Of a stretch of 64,000 nt of DNA, positions 8,419 to 16,883 are shown one piece after another; position 1 is the stretch's first letter, and the number at the start of each line of letters is the position of its first letter. The stretch covers positions 16,637 through 80,636 of the forward strand of contig DATJQV010000034.1 of NCBI GenBank assembly GCA_035505375.1, read 5' to 3'. The position numbers were made by a program, and so were the translations under genes. Below the pieces are notes generated by a model. That model did not search any database. It was given only the letters and a program-made list of their open reading frames with translations, and was not told the DNA's origin. This stretch comes from a bacterium (lineage in GTDB: Bacteria > Hydrothermota > Tepidihabitantia > Tepidihabitantales > Tepidihabitantaceae).

Positions 8419-8671
8419 CGGGGTAATCCCCCGGGTGGGGGGGCGATTCAAGAGCTACAGGCCCAACGCCTGAAGCCGCAAGCAGATAACCTCAACGGCC
8501 CGCTCGCGGCGAATGATACGAATTAGTCTCATCGACGCCGAGGTCGGTTACCGCCCGCTGATGGCTATCGGCCGAAGGCTGTTAGCGGTCAGCGGCCAAA
8601 CCGCGCCCGGAATAGAACAAGCTGGACATCGGCAAATGAATTTAAGCAAAGACTCGTCTAAAGGAGTACTC

Positions 8672-9112
8672 ATGAAGCGAAGTCTTATCGCTGCAGTAGC
8701 AGTCCTGCTGCTACTCTCCGGCATGACCTATGCGTTCCAGCCGAGGCCGCATCGACGGCCACGGATCATCTCCGGTCCGGTGCTTGGTCGGTTCGGCTAT
8801 CACCGTGAGCCGCGCTGGACGGGACAATACGTGGAGAATTGCCTCCCGCCTGAGTTTGTGCCCTGCCGCGGCTGGATCCCGCCCGGCGACATAGGATATC
8901 AGTATTACGGCTGGGGCTGGCGCTTTGGCTGGGGATACGGTCGATACGGCGGCTGGAGCGGGAAGCATGAGCATCGCGGCTGGACCCGAACCGCGATGAA
9001 CACCGTCGAGACGCGGGCGGTGGTCACGATGGTCACGGCAATGGCGGTGGCCGCGGCCGCTGACAGCCTGCATCGGGCTCGGTCTATCCAGGCGGGTGCC
9101 ACACCCGCCTGA
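8672..9112 (+). CDS. Small secreted Gly/Trp/Tyr-rich protein, probably frameshifted near its end
   Basis: ATG 8672 has a good Shine-Dalgarno (AAAGGAG) and opens a signal peptide (KRSLIAAVAVLLLLSGMTYA). The mature part is rich in Pro, Arg, Gly, Trp and Tyr, with a run around YGWGWRFGWGYGRYGGW. After about residue 110 the frame turns into low-quality sequence. In the +2 frame from about 8990 the DNA reads GGGHDGHGNGGGRGR to a TGA at 9061-9063, a more natural ending, so a 1-nt indel (real or an assembly error) is likely. Function unknown; no homologue recognised. Confidence 0.6.
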   Translation: MKRSLIAAVAVLLLLSGMTYAFQPRPHRRPRIISGPVLGRFGYHREPRWTGQYVENCLPPEFVPCRGWIPPGDIGYQYYGWGWRFGWGYGRYGGWSGKHEHRGWTRTAMNTVETRAVVTMVTAMAVAAAADSLHRARSIQAGATPA

Positions 9113-9274
9113 TTTGTTGCCCCTGCTTTCCGCACTCATACTTCCAGCCCTGCCCACACTAACTAGCACGAGCCGGGTCCGGGACGCATCGAGTCGCACG
9201 GCGACGACATCGAAATAGCTGACACGGCGCACCCGCCGGTCTTCGGGCCCGGTGCGGAAGCGCCTGGTCAGCGC

Positions 9275-10039
9275 CTACTGCGCGTCGTACCCGCCGTCCA
9301 CCAGCAGGCACTCGCCGGTGATGAACGACGCGGCGTCCGAGCAGAGCCAGACAACCGCCTCGGCCACTTCTTCCGGACGCCCAAGCCGCTTCATCGGGTG
9401 CAGGTCGACGACGGCTTTGTAGGCATCGCTGCCCGGGACCAGCCCGGCGTTCTCGATCATCGGCGTTGCAGTGAACCCGGGGCAGACCGAGTTCACGCGG
9501 ATGTTGCGGGTCGCGTACTCGAGGGCCGCCGTCTTGGTGAGACCGTTGACGCCGTGCTTGGCCGCGGTGTAGGCGGGCGCTCCCACGAAACCCACAGTGC
9601 CGAGGATCGACGAGACGTTGACGATGGCCCCGCCCTGCCTGAGCATCAGGGGAATCTCATGCTTCATGCACAGCCAGACGCCGGTGAGATTGACGTCCAG
9701 CACGCGCCGCCAGGATTCTTCCGGGTAGTCTGCGGTCTGGGCCTGCGCTCCGCCGATCCCGGCGTTGTTGCAGGCATAGTCAAGCCGCCCGAACTCACTC
9801 AGCGTTTGCTCTACGAGCGACCTTATGACCATGGGCTCAGCGACATCGGTCTTGACGAACACGGCGTCTCCCCCGCGCGCCTTGATGGCGCTCACGGTCT
9901 GAGCACCTCCGGCCGCCGACACGTCGGACACGACCACCTTTGCCCCGAGCTCCGCGAACTTCAGGGCGCAGCTCGCGCCGATCCCGGAACCGGCGCCGGT
10001 GACTATTGCCACCTTGTTGTCAAAAGGCCTGGTATTCAT
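9275..10039 (-). CDS. Short-chain dehydrogenase/reductase (FabG-like)
   Basis: Classical SDR of 254 residues. The cofactor motif TGAGSGIG lies near residue 15, NNAG near 90, the catalytic Ser in NVSSILG and the YTAAK Tyr/Lys pair follow, and the C-terminus reads GECLLVDGGYDAQ. An Asp after the second strand (VVVSDVS) suggests NAD rather than NADP; this is inference. Substrate unknown. Shine-Dalgarno AAGGAG precedes the ATG, and the hemerythrin gene lies 13 bases upstream, so both share an operon. Confidence 0.9.
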   Translation of the reverse strand: MNTRPFDNKVAIVTGAGSGIGASCALKFAELGAKVVVSDVSAAGGAQTVSAIKARGGDAVFVKTDVAEPMVIRSLVEQTLSEFGRLDYACNNAGIGGAQAQTADYPEESWRRVLDVNLTGVWLCMKHEIPLMLRQGGAIVNVSSILGTVGFVGAPAYTAAKHGVNGLTKTAALEYATRNIRVNSVCPGFTATPMIENAGLVPGSDAYKAVVDLHPMKRLGRPEEVAEAVVWLCSDAASFITGECLLVDGGYDAQ

Positions 10040-10052
10040 GTCGTCTCCTTGT

Positions 10053-10688
10053 CTACACCAACGAAGGGATCCGCCTGGTCAGTTCCGCCCAGTCGTCGCC
10101 GATTGCCTTCCGGACAAGTTGCGCGACCCCGGCGAAGACCGGCGGCGGCATCAACATCTGGAAGTTCCTCATCACGTTTTCCCGATCGGTGACATCCAAC
10201 AGGGGAAAGAGCCATGCGACCGCCTCGGGATAGCGATCCTGCGGCACCGACTTGGAAAGCGTACCGGCCATGTCGGCCAGGTCGGACGCGGTCAGGCGCT
10301 CTCGTATCAGCGGGTACAGTTGTGCATCCTCTTTGCGCAGGTGAATGTCGAGGTGGAACTTGAACGTGGCGGTCGCGCGCGCGGTGGCCAATGGGTCGCC
10401 GGCCGTCACCGCCTCGCTCAGCATGTCGGACAGCGTATCCAGACCGCGGTGATCGACTGTGTAGGGCTCGGCGAGCCGCGGCGCAATCCGTTCAAGCGCC
10501 GGGAAGACGACCAGTTCCTCGCCGCGGGCATGCCACGCCAGCACCTCATTGAAGAAGCGGAAGCGTTCGAGGTTCGGCTTCTCACCCTGGCCTCCGCGTG
10601 CGAGGTCCAACGCCGCCGCGTCGATCTTCTTTATGTCCGCTCGGAACGCGTTGTGGAACGCGAGAACTGAATCAAGTGGTCCGGTCAT
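10053..10688 (-). CDS. Hemerythrin HHE-domain protein
   Basis: The 211-residue protein shows the metal-binding pattern of HHE cation-binding proteins: His in LAFHNAF, WHARGEELVVFP, DHRGLD and KFHLDIHLRKEDAQLYP. Such proteins bind a di-iron centre and sense or carry O2 or NO, or help repair damaged iron-sulfur centres. A second half (about 130-211) has no clear metal ligands and ends in a helical tail. Shine-Dalgarno AAGGAG precedes the ATG. Confidence 0.85.
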   Translation of the reverse strand: MTGPLDSVLAFHNAFRADIKKIDAAALDLARGGQGEKPNLERFRFFNEVLAWHARGEELVVFPALERIAPRLAEPYTVDHRGLDTLSDMLSEAVTAGDPLATARATATFKFHLDIHLRKEDAQLYPLIRERLTASDLADMAGTLSKSVPQDRYPEAVAWLFPLLDVTDRENVMRNFQMLMPPPVFAGVAQLVRKAIGDDWAELTRRIPSLV

Positions 10689-10834
10689 GTTGGCTCCTTC
10701 CAGCGTTTAGCTGCGTTTTCCCGGGCATACGGCCCTGCTGTCCAGACATCGGCAGCGTGGCTGACCGTCTGCCGGGGACTTTCGGTCTTGAGTCATCGCA
10801 CCTTCTATGCGCTCGACTTCGCATTCCTGCCCGG

Positions 10835-11353
10835 CTAATGCCGTCGCCGGGCCAGTATTTTCGACGCCCAACTACACTGCGGTGCATTGATGTCAAGATA
10901 GTCGGCCCGCATTTTCTCCAGCAGAGCTACTGCCTCGTCCCGCTTGCCCTGTTTAAGCAGCACGAAGGCGTCAGCCGAGTCAGCACTGAACTGCCGGGCC
11001 AGTTCGCCTTCGGCTGATGCAACCAGACGCTGCACGCCATCCCTGTTCGTACCTGCCAGCCGAGCCAGGGCCTTCTTCCAGAAGTCGATGGCCAGACCGA
11101 AATTGCCGGGAAGACGCTTGTCATAGACCGCTGCCGCGCGGGCCGCGCAGAAGGCAGCGTAGTTGGCCAACTGCTTGGCGTTGTACATCATTGACAACTC
11201 CATAACCACCAGCAGGAAGAACAAGAGCACCGGGAAGACAATCACGGTTTCGAGCAGAGTCTGACCCTCTGTGTCCCGCAGCAGGCGTCGCAGTCGCGCC
11301 CTGCCCCGCCCGCGGTTGTCTCCGGCAGTTGTCCGCACTGGAAAATCGAACAT
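10835..11353 (-). CDS. TadE-like pilus assembly protein
   Basis: The N-terminal positively charged stretch is followed by the TadE signature GQTLLETVIVFPVLLFFLLV (about residues 30-49) and a helix with MYNAKQLANYAAFCAARAAA. The C-terminal 80 residues are helical and charged, longer than many minor pseudopilins. TadE proteins are minor components of Flp/Tad pili, but no tadA, tadB, tadC or flp gene is nearby, so this is an orphan. No Shine-Dalgarno is evident. Confidence 0.75.
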   Translation of the reverse strand: MFDFPVRTTAGDNRGRGRARLRRLLRDTEGQTLLETVIVFPVLLFFLLVVMELSMMYNAKQLANYAAFCAARAAAVYDKRLPGNFGLAIDFWKKALARLAGTNRDGVQRLVASAEGELARQFSADSADAFVLLKQGKRDEAVALLEKMRADYLDINAPQCSWASKILARRRH

Positions 11354-11759
11354 GCTGAAGCAAATGCACTGTGCGTGCCGTGCCGATTGGGCCCATGCAT
11401 TACGCGCTGTCTCAGGCAGGCGGCGCGCCGGGATGTCACCACATCAGTTACTTGTGGGTAGTCAGTAACGTACCGAGTTACGGCACGACCCGGCACCTCA
11501 GTCGGCAGGGAGACTTTGGATTGCAGCCGGTTTGTGCTGTCGGTGCGGGCCGTGCCAGCTTCCGACCTGCATGGTTTAGCAAAGCCAAGCAGAAGAGTCC
11601 GTGCTACGAATCGGCGCGTCCGAAAAGGTCATCAACGGCACGCTGCGGCCCGTGAACCAGACCAGCGAAAGGAGATCGGCTACAGCGCGCCACGGCCTAT
11701 GCGGAATCGAACGCCAACCCGGACGTACGACCATCCCGGTTCTTCTGGGGCCGCTCAGT
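11354..11759. other. Gene-free stretch between tadE-like and usp genes
   Basis: About 400 bases with no convincing reading frame, phased repeat or strong promoter. Short open frames here lack start signals and family features. Confidence 0.4.
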
Positions 11760-12356
11760 CTAGTGCAGAGTGAGAACCGGGCACTCGGCATGGCGTACGA
11801 CCTTTTCCGCCACCGAGCCGAAGAAGACGTGGGAAAGGCCGGAGCGACCGTGCGTGGGCAGGACGATCAAGTCGGACTTCTCCTCTTTCGCCATGCGGAC
11901 GATCTCGGTCGCCGGGTCGCCAGTCACCACCCGCACTCGCGCCTTTGTATCATGACTGAGCCGCTCTTCGCGCAACTGCTCTAGCGAGGTTTGGTAATGC
12001 TCACGCAGTTGTTCTTCGTAAGCGACAACGTCGAAGGGAGGAATCAGCGCGCCATCAATCGGTGGCTGGGGGACCGGCGTGGGTGGAACAACATGAACGA
12101 GCAGCAGCTCGGCGCAGAAAAGGCCTGCAAGCTCCTCAGCCGTCCTCAATGCGCGGCATGCGGCCTCAGTCGGACCGTGCCCATGGACGCAGTCCGGCTG
12201 CGCGCCGGTCGGCGCCGACGTGCTGACCGGAGTCTGGTCAACCGGACAGAGGATGCGTTTGAGCGGCAGCCAGGTTGTTTCTGTTTGCATCGTCTTAGGC
12301 TCTTTGCCACCAGGCATTTCGACCTCCGGGTGATTGCTAATCCGATCAGGTTTCAT
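11760..12356 (-). CDS. Universal stress protein UspA family
   Basis: The core has the Usp fold: LKRILCPVD strand, a central AELLLVHVVPP segment, VRVVTGDPATEIVRMA, DLIVLPTHGRSGL and FGSVAEKVVRHAECPVL. The G-x2-G-x9-G-S pattern of ATP-binding Usps is present. An insert of about 30 residues after the first strand carries Pro/Thr-rich sequence, and a 22-residue N-terminal extension precedes the fold. Shine-Dalgarno AAGGAG fits the ATG at 12356. It is probably a single-gene stress-responsive unit. Confidence 0.88.
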   Translation of the reverse strand: MKPDRISNHPEVEMPGGKEPKTMQTETTWLPLKRILCPVDQTPVSTSAPTGAQPDCVHGHGPTEAACRALRTAEELAGLFCAELLLVHVVPPTPVPQPPIDGALIPPFDVVAYEEQLREHYQTSLEQLREERLSHDTKARVRVVTGDPATEIVRMAKEEKSDLIVLPTHGRSGLSHVFFGSVAEKVVRHAECPVLTLH

Positions 12357-12559
12357 AGGCGCTCCTTATGTTTAGGACACGACGGTCAAGACGCTGTCTT
12401 CGCACTCCGCATGCCACGACAAGACTCCCACGACCGCCCCGCGCTCGCCAGATCAGCAGTAGCTGGCTGCCCGTGCGACAGGAATCGCATGCTGTGTCAC
12501 CGGGATCAGTCTAACTCTGGACACTGGAGGTACCTGTCCCTCACTCCTGGCCTGTCCCT

Positions 12560-12988
12560 TCACTTGCCCGGCGGTCTCGTAGTATCGGGTTGAGGCGGAA
12601 GCGTGTCGTAAGACAGCGCCTGACAGGAGGCCTGAACGCTGCCGTACAGGAGCAGGCACTCACGATAGGCCTGGCCCACGCCATACTGGTCGTGAGCGTC
12701 GCGCCATATCCGCAGACCGGCCGTGAGCGCTTTGAGCTGCTCCTCCATTTGTCCGATTCTAAGACGGACGGCCACCCCGGCCGGCACTCCGCGCCATGCC
12801 AGCACGGCCTCGATCGAATCGAGACGCGCTTGCAGTACCTTGACGCGCTGCTCGTAGACTGCGACGCTGTCACGACTGGTGTTGACCGACAGCGTTATAA
12901 CGTCCCTGGGCTTCTGCAGAATCAAGGCCGCACCAATGGCGGCGCCCACCACAATCAAAGCTATTATGGCCCACGTCAGTCCCTTCAC
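12560..12988 (-). CDS. Membrane-anchored coiled-coil protein of unknown function
   Basis: GTG 12988 follows GGAGG. Residues 4-25 form one transmembrane helix (IIALIVVGAAIGAALIL); residues about 40-75 look like a coiled coil with a heptad leucine/valine pattern. The remainder holds two cysteines (YRECLLLYGSVQASCQ) and a Pro/Thr-rich end. No family recognised. The topology suggests an N-in signal anchor with the bulk outside the cytoplasm. Confidence 0.65.
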   Translation of the reverse strand: MKGLTWAIIALIVVGAAIGAALILQKPRDVITLSVNTSRDSVAVYEQRVKVLQARLDSIEAVLAWRGVPAGVAVRLRIGQMEEQLKALTAGLRIWRDAHDQYGVGQAYRECLLLYGSVQASCQALSYDTLPPQPDTTRPPGK

Positions 12989-13001
12989 TCCGACCTCCTC
13001 A

Positions 13002-13030
13002 GATCTACGGTCGCGGCCTCGCTACGTAAA
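13002..13030 (-). promoter_or_regulatory. Possible promoter of the coiled-coil membrane protein gene
   Basis: Minus strand: TTTACG, 17 nt, TAGATC, giving a very short leader that still contains the GGAGG before GTG 12988. Confidence 0.4.
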
Positions 13031-13088
13031 GCGCCTTCTCTCACCGATGCTGCTTGCTGAGCAGCGACCCGGCTTCGGGCTAATCGAG

Positions 13089-13946
13089 TCATGGCATCGC
13101 GGGGCCGCGCGTGTCAAAGGCGCAGGCGATACGTTCAAGGCGCTGCGCGCGACCCAGCCGGTCCCTTGCCGGGTTATGTTCACCCATGAGTTCCCGGTGG
13201 AAGACCGGTTTCTCGGTCTCGTAGATAACGCCGAGCGGCAACCGGTCGCGCCTTGCGGCGGCAGCCATCGCCGCGACAAGGTCCTTCGGGTCGTGCGTCG
13301 CCGGCTCTGTCTCGGCGTTGTACTTCTTGTACGCGTCGTTGAACGTAACACAGGGTTGCAGCACGTCGATGAACGCGAACCCACGGTGCTCTATGGCCCG
13401 TGCCATCAGGTCAGCGAGTTGCTCGACCTTGCCCGAGTACCCGCGAGCGACAAAGGTCGCGCCGGCCACGAGCATCAGGGTCAGCGGGTCAATCGGGTCT
13501 TCGACCGAGCCTGCGGGCGTGGACGGGCCTTTGAACCCGCGCCGGCTCGTCGGCGTGTATTGCCCGGTCGTGAGTCCGTAGACGCCGTTGTCATGAACGA
13601 TCATCGTCATGTCCGCGTTGCGCTTGGCCGCGAACAGGAGATGAGCGATACCCTCGCCGAACGAGTCGCCGTCGCCGCCGAACGCAACCACGAAGAGGTC
13701 CGTGTTCGCGAGCTTCATGCCCTGCACCGCGGCGATTTCCCGACCGTGGATGGAGTAGAGCCCGGACAAGGCAAGGTAGTCGAATATCTTGCCGTGGCAG
13801 CCGATGCCGGCCGAGATGAAGAACCGGCTTCGGTCCACTCCCTCCGACTCGAGCCGGGCCACCGCGCGCTTGAAGGCGTTCAGGATACCGAAGTTGCCGC
13901 AGCCGGGGCACCATGTATTCTCGGCCATGGTGGCGAGTGGTATCAA
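13089..13946 (-). CDS. korB: 2-oxoacid:ferredoxin oxidoreductase, beta (TPP-binding) subunit
   Basis: Thiamine-diphosphate subunit of a two-subunit 2-oxoacid:ferredoxin oxidoreductase. It shows the Fe-S cysteines CPGCGNFG, the conserved ISAGIGCHGKI, the TPP-Mg motif FGGDGDSFGEG, and a third Cys in LQPCVTFND. The start is TTG 13946, overlapping the alpha stop as TTGA with GGAGG before it; ATG 13928 is the alternative. Length 285. The two-subunit architecture is common in 2-oxoglutarate enzymes but the substrate cannot be read from sequence; a separate four-subunit pyruvate-type enzyme sits at 44.6-47.7 kb. Confidence 0.9.
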   Translation of the reverse strand: MIPLATMAENTWCPGCGNFGILNAFKRAVARLESEGVDRSRFFISAGIGCHGKIFDYLALSGLYSIHGREIAAVQGMKLANTDLFVVAFGGDGDSFGEGIAHLLFAAKRNADMTMIVHDNGVYGLTTGQYTPTSRRGFKGPSTPAGSVEDPIDPLTLMLVAGATFVARGYSGKVEQLADLMARAIEHRGFAFIDVLQPCVTFNDAYKKYNAETEPATHDPKDLVAAMAAAARRDRLPLGVIYETEKPVFHRELMGEHNPARDRLGRAQRLERIACAFDTRGPAMP

Positions 13947-15634
13947 TGGGCCTCCATCAGCTCGGCGGCGAGCTCTTCAGGCGCGAACGGACGCCCGTCG
14001 TAGCGCTTGATTACCCGCGACGCCGTGATACCCGCCTTCTCCTTCAGCAGCGCGGCAAAGAGCCCGGTCGAGCTCTGCTCGACCACGGTCACCTCCTGCC
14101 CCGCGTACCGGGAAAGCTCCCACGCCGGAAATGGCTCAAGGTAGACAGGCTGCACCACGGTCGCCCCGATTCCGCCGCAGCGTAAGGCCTCAAGCACGCT
14201 CAGGGTCGTGGAACCGTAGGTCATGATGACCGGCCCCCGGTCGCCAAAGGTGTTCACCGTACGCAGGGTCCGGACATGGTCCGAAAGGCTCTCGCCCTTG
14301 CGGCGGCGCTTGTCCGACATCCGGGTGGAGATACCTGCGTCCTCGGTCGTGAACCCGTCTTCATCGTGCTCATAGCTGTTCCACTTGATGAGCTCGGCCC
14401 AGGGCGGGAAAGCGAGAGGTGAGACCCCGGTCGGCGCGTCAAGGTAGCGATGGTACGGGCCGGGCGCTGCGGCGACCTGCTCGGCCCAGGCCGCCTTGCC
14501 CGTGTCCAGTTCGACCGTGACGTGGCATTCGGATAGATGCTTCTCAGTCAGGAGTATCGTCGGGGTCTGGAACTCCCAGGCAAGGCTCATCAGTTCCGCC
14601 GCGAGCAGATATGCCTCTTCGACGCTGCCCGGCGAGGCTACCACGCGCGGGAATTCGCCGTGTCCCTGGTTAAGCGCGAAGTTCAAGTCTCCCTGTGAAG
14701 TGTAAGTGGGCAGGCCGGTCGAAGGTCCGGGCCGCGAGGACAGCAGGCATAGCAGCGGTACTTCGGCCATCCCGGCGAGCGATAACGCCTCCTGCATCAG
14801 CGCGAACCCGCCCCCGCTCGATGCCACCATCGCGCGGGCGCCGGCCGTGGCCGCACCGATTGCCATGTTCATCACCGCGATTTCGTTCTCGGGATGGACG
14901 GCTACGATTCCGAACTCCCTGGCCTTGCCGGCCAGGAAGGTGAGAATGGACGACGCCGGGGTCATCGGGTAGGCGAAGAAGATGTCGAGCCCGGCCGCAA
15001 CCGCGCCCAGCGCAATTGCCTCGTTGCCGGAAAGCAGCGGCCGTTCCTTGTCCCCGCCTTCCAATTTGAACCGGCCGGCGAGCACCGGCAGAGCTGCGTT
15101 GAAGATGGTTCGCGCGTAGGCGGTGTTCTCCTCCGTGCCGCGACGGTACTCCTGCCCGATGAGCTTCGTCAACTCATCTTCCGACATCCCGATGGCGGCG
15201 GCCAGTACCGCGGCTACGCCGACGCCGGTGATGAGGTCGGGCTCCGAGTACTGCCTGGCCGTGGAAGAAAAAGGCAGGCTCACGAAAGCGGGAAGCCCGG
15301 AGTTCGACGTTCGGCGGTCGGCGTTCGACGTTGCATTGGCCTTGTCGTCGAGAACCATCACTCCGCGTTCACTCAGGTGTCCCTGGTGCGTATCGACTGA
15401 GCGCTGGTCGAGGCAGACAACGAGGTCGGCCTTCATGTAGTTGCTGGTAAGCGGACCGGCCGCGGTCGAGACCGCGCAGAAGTTATGCCCGCCGCGGATC
15501 AGGCTCGGGTATTCATCCATCTGGAAGACGCTCCTGCCCATCCGGGCAAAGAGCCGGGCCGCAACCGAACCGGCCTTCCGGATGCCATAGCCGGCCTTGC
15601 CGCCGGCAATCAGCGTGAAGACGTCACCTGCCAT
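13943..15634 (-). CDS. korA: 2-oxoacid:ferredoxin oxidoreductase, fused gamma-alpha subunit, with heptad-repeat insert
   Basis: Residues 1-180 form the gamma domain (AGGKAGYGIRKAG, then MDEYPSLIRGGHN) and the rest the alpha domain (ALGAVAAGLDIFFAYPMTPASS, then SSGGGFALMQEALSLAGMAE and VVEQSSTG near the end). ATG 15634 is used because it starts the gamma fold; the open frame upstream has no family sequence. A tract of phased 7-nt repeats at 15302-15336 encodes about 12 residues (NATSNADRRTSNSG region) in a linker of the gamma domain. With KorB it oxidises a 2-oxoacid to the acyl-CoA and reduces ferredoxin. Confidence 0.9.
   Translation of the reverse strand: MAGDVFTLIAGGKAGYGIRKAGSVAARLFARMGRSVFQMDEYPSLIRGGHNFCAVSTAAGPLTSNYMKADLVVCLDQRSVDTHQGHLSERGVMVLDDKANATSNADRRTSNSGLPAFVSLPFSSTARQYSEPDLITGVGVAAVLAAAIGMSEDELTKLIGQEYRRGTEENTAYARTIFNAALPVLAGRFKLEGGDKERPLLSGNEAIALGAVAAGLDIFFAYPMTPASSILTFLAGKAREFGIVAVHPENEIAVMNMAIGAATAGARAMVASSGGGFALMQEALSLAGMAEVPLLCLLSSRPGPSTGLPTYTSQGDLNFALNQGHGEFPRVVASPGSVEEAYLLAAELMSLAWEFQTPTILLTEKHLSECHVTVELDTGKAAWAEQVAAAPGPYHRYLDAPTGVSPLAFPPWAELIKWNSYEHDEDGFTTEDAGISTRMSDKRRRKGESLSDHVRTLRTVNTFGDRGPVIMTYGSTTLSVLEALRCGGIGATVVQPVYLEPFPAWELSRYAGQEVTVVEQSSTGLFAALLKEKAGITASRVIKRYDGRPFAPEELAAELMEAH
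15302..15336. repeat. Heptad repeat tract (5 units) inside korA
   Basis: Units GTTCGAC, GTTCGGC, GGTCGGC, GTTCGAC and one degenerate unit, all in phase, within the gamma-domain coding sequence and in an open frame. Confidence 0.75.
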
Positions 15635-15667
15635 GTCTGGTCCGCGGGTTCGAGTACCGGGGCCAAT

Positions 15668-15695
15668 GACGAAGCCCGAAGCACGAGTCCCGATT
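15668..15695. repeat. Heptad repeat tract (4 units)
   Basis: Four phased 7-nt units with GA cores (GACGAAG, CCCGAAG), the complement form of the TC-core heptads. Confidence 0.6.
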
Positions 15696-15755
15696 GAAGC
15701 TCGATTGAAGGAAATCGGCCAATTCGGGCTTCGGGTTCTGCCCGCCTTCAATCGT

Positions 15756-15776
15756 CATTCTGACTTCTGGTTTCGA
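15756..15776. repeat. Heptad repeat tract (3 units)
   Basis: Three phased units: CATTCTG, ACTTCTG, GTTTCGA. Confidence 0.6.
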
Positions 15777-16091
15777 GCCTTGCTTCTATCTTGCCTCGGG
15801 ACCGGGATTGGACCAAACCACGAAGCCTTCCAGAGGCGCGTGAAGGCGCGAGTCTGCACCGAACCCTCGGTCATGTCCGTCCGCTCCGTGGCCGTGTGCG
15901 GAAATCCGAGCTGCTCTTCTCCCAGGCGTGCGAACGGAGCAGACAGCCTGGCCCGGCTGGATATCAACAACGTGTGATTCATGAACACCTCAATTGCACC
16001 CAACGTGCCAATAGGAAGAACGCCTGATTGAAGCTCTCCTTCCCTCATCGGGACATGACCCCACGGCAGGTGGTGGTTCGCAGGGCCGGAA

Positions 16092-16883
16092 TCATTCTTC
16101 CAAAGCACAGACCGCCTTGGGTTCGCGGAGGAGCAACGCGATGCTCTCCGAAACCGACAGTTGCACATCCGGGCCGACGCGGCCGACGTAGCCGACGCTC
16201 AAGTCCTGGCCGATGACGATAGTCGAGAACTGCGCACCGGTGGCGAGCAGTATCCCGCCCGTCTTCAGGGCCGGGCTCTTGAACACTCCGCCGCCGACAA
16301 TCTTCTCGATATGCGCGAGCTCGGTGCCGTTGCCGTCCGGGTAAAGCCGGTACAGCAGGTTGTAGCGGGCGGGTTCGAGCGCGAGTGCGTAGGGCCCGTG
16401 GAACCCGGCGGCATCGAGCAGGTTGACCGCGTCAACCACATCCGTCGCCGCCTTGCTCAAAGGCCGCCACGAAGTGAGCTTGTGATGGACGATTCCCGGG
16501 GCGGCAGTAAGCCCGGGCGCGTTCTTCGTGCCGGTGAAGATGAGTTCCTCCTCCGCCCTTGCACATTCGATCGCCGCGCGAACCGCGGGCCCGGCGTCAA
16601 GCATGAGCGGCTCCCGCTCATATACGGCGATGTCACGCAGACTCAGACCAAAGGTCCGGAAGATGTAGTGCAATGGCAGCAGCCGAGCGACCGCATGTCC
16701 ATCTGGCGAATGCTCGTCGGACAAAGGCACTGCCTGGACACCAAGTCCGTGCGGCCCCTCAATCGAAATGAACCGGCGGGCCGAGAGCTGGCTCATTGCC
16801 GCCCCGACCGCCGCGCGCTCCAGCACCTCCCAGGTTTGGTTGCCGATGCCGGAACTTCCGCGGTTCTCAAGATCGCTGCCCAT
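16092..16883 (-). CDS. Encapsulin nanocompartment shell protein (family 1)
   Basis: HK97-fold protein of 263 residues that self-assembles into a proteinaceous shell. Family landmarks include the N-terminal W(E)VLERAAVGAA helix, RRFISIEGPHGLG, the AAIECARAEEELIFTG helix, GPYALALEPARYN and a C-terminal VGPDVQLSVSESIALLL segment. It follows the ferritin-like gene with stop and start sharing one base (TGATG) and has GGAGG before its ATG. The operon order SOR, encapsulated ferritin, encapsulin implies an iron-storage and oxidative-stress compartment. Confidence 0.93.
   Translation of the reverse strand: MGSDLENRGSSGIGNQTWEVLERAAVGAAMSQLSARRFISIEGPHGLGVQAVPLSDEHSPDGHAVARLLPLHYIFRTFGLSLRDIAVYEREPLMLDAGPAVRAAIECARAEEELIFTGTKNAPGLTAAPGIVHHKLTSWRPLSKAATDVVDAVNLLDAAGFHGPYALALEPARYNLLYRLYPDGNGTELAHIEKIVGGGVFKSPALKTGGILLATGAQFSTIVIGQDLSVGYVGRVGPDVQLSVSESIALLLREPKAVCALEE

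Larger units (their letters stand above)
7994..8671. other. Gene-free stretch holding 12-nt and 7-nt repeat arrays
   Basis: No convincing gene. The stretch holds 12-nt array A (8160-8383), a heptad tract (8384-8418) and a C/G-rich run near 8430-8445. Short open frames across array A have a 4-residue period in every frame and are repeat artefacts. Confidence 0.6.
15635..16091. other. Gene-free stretch upstream of korA
   Basis: About 450 bases with heptad tracts at 15668-15695 (units like CCCGAAG) and 15756-15776 (CATTCTG, ACTTCTG), plus an inverted pair AAGCCCGAA / TTCGGGCTT. I cannot point to a convincing korA promoter. Confidence 0.45.

Noticed and set aside
15640..15665. GGTTCGAGTACC, resembling a tRNA T-loop.
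   Set aside because: No acceptor stem, D-arm or anticodon arm can be drawn around it.
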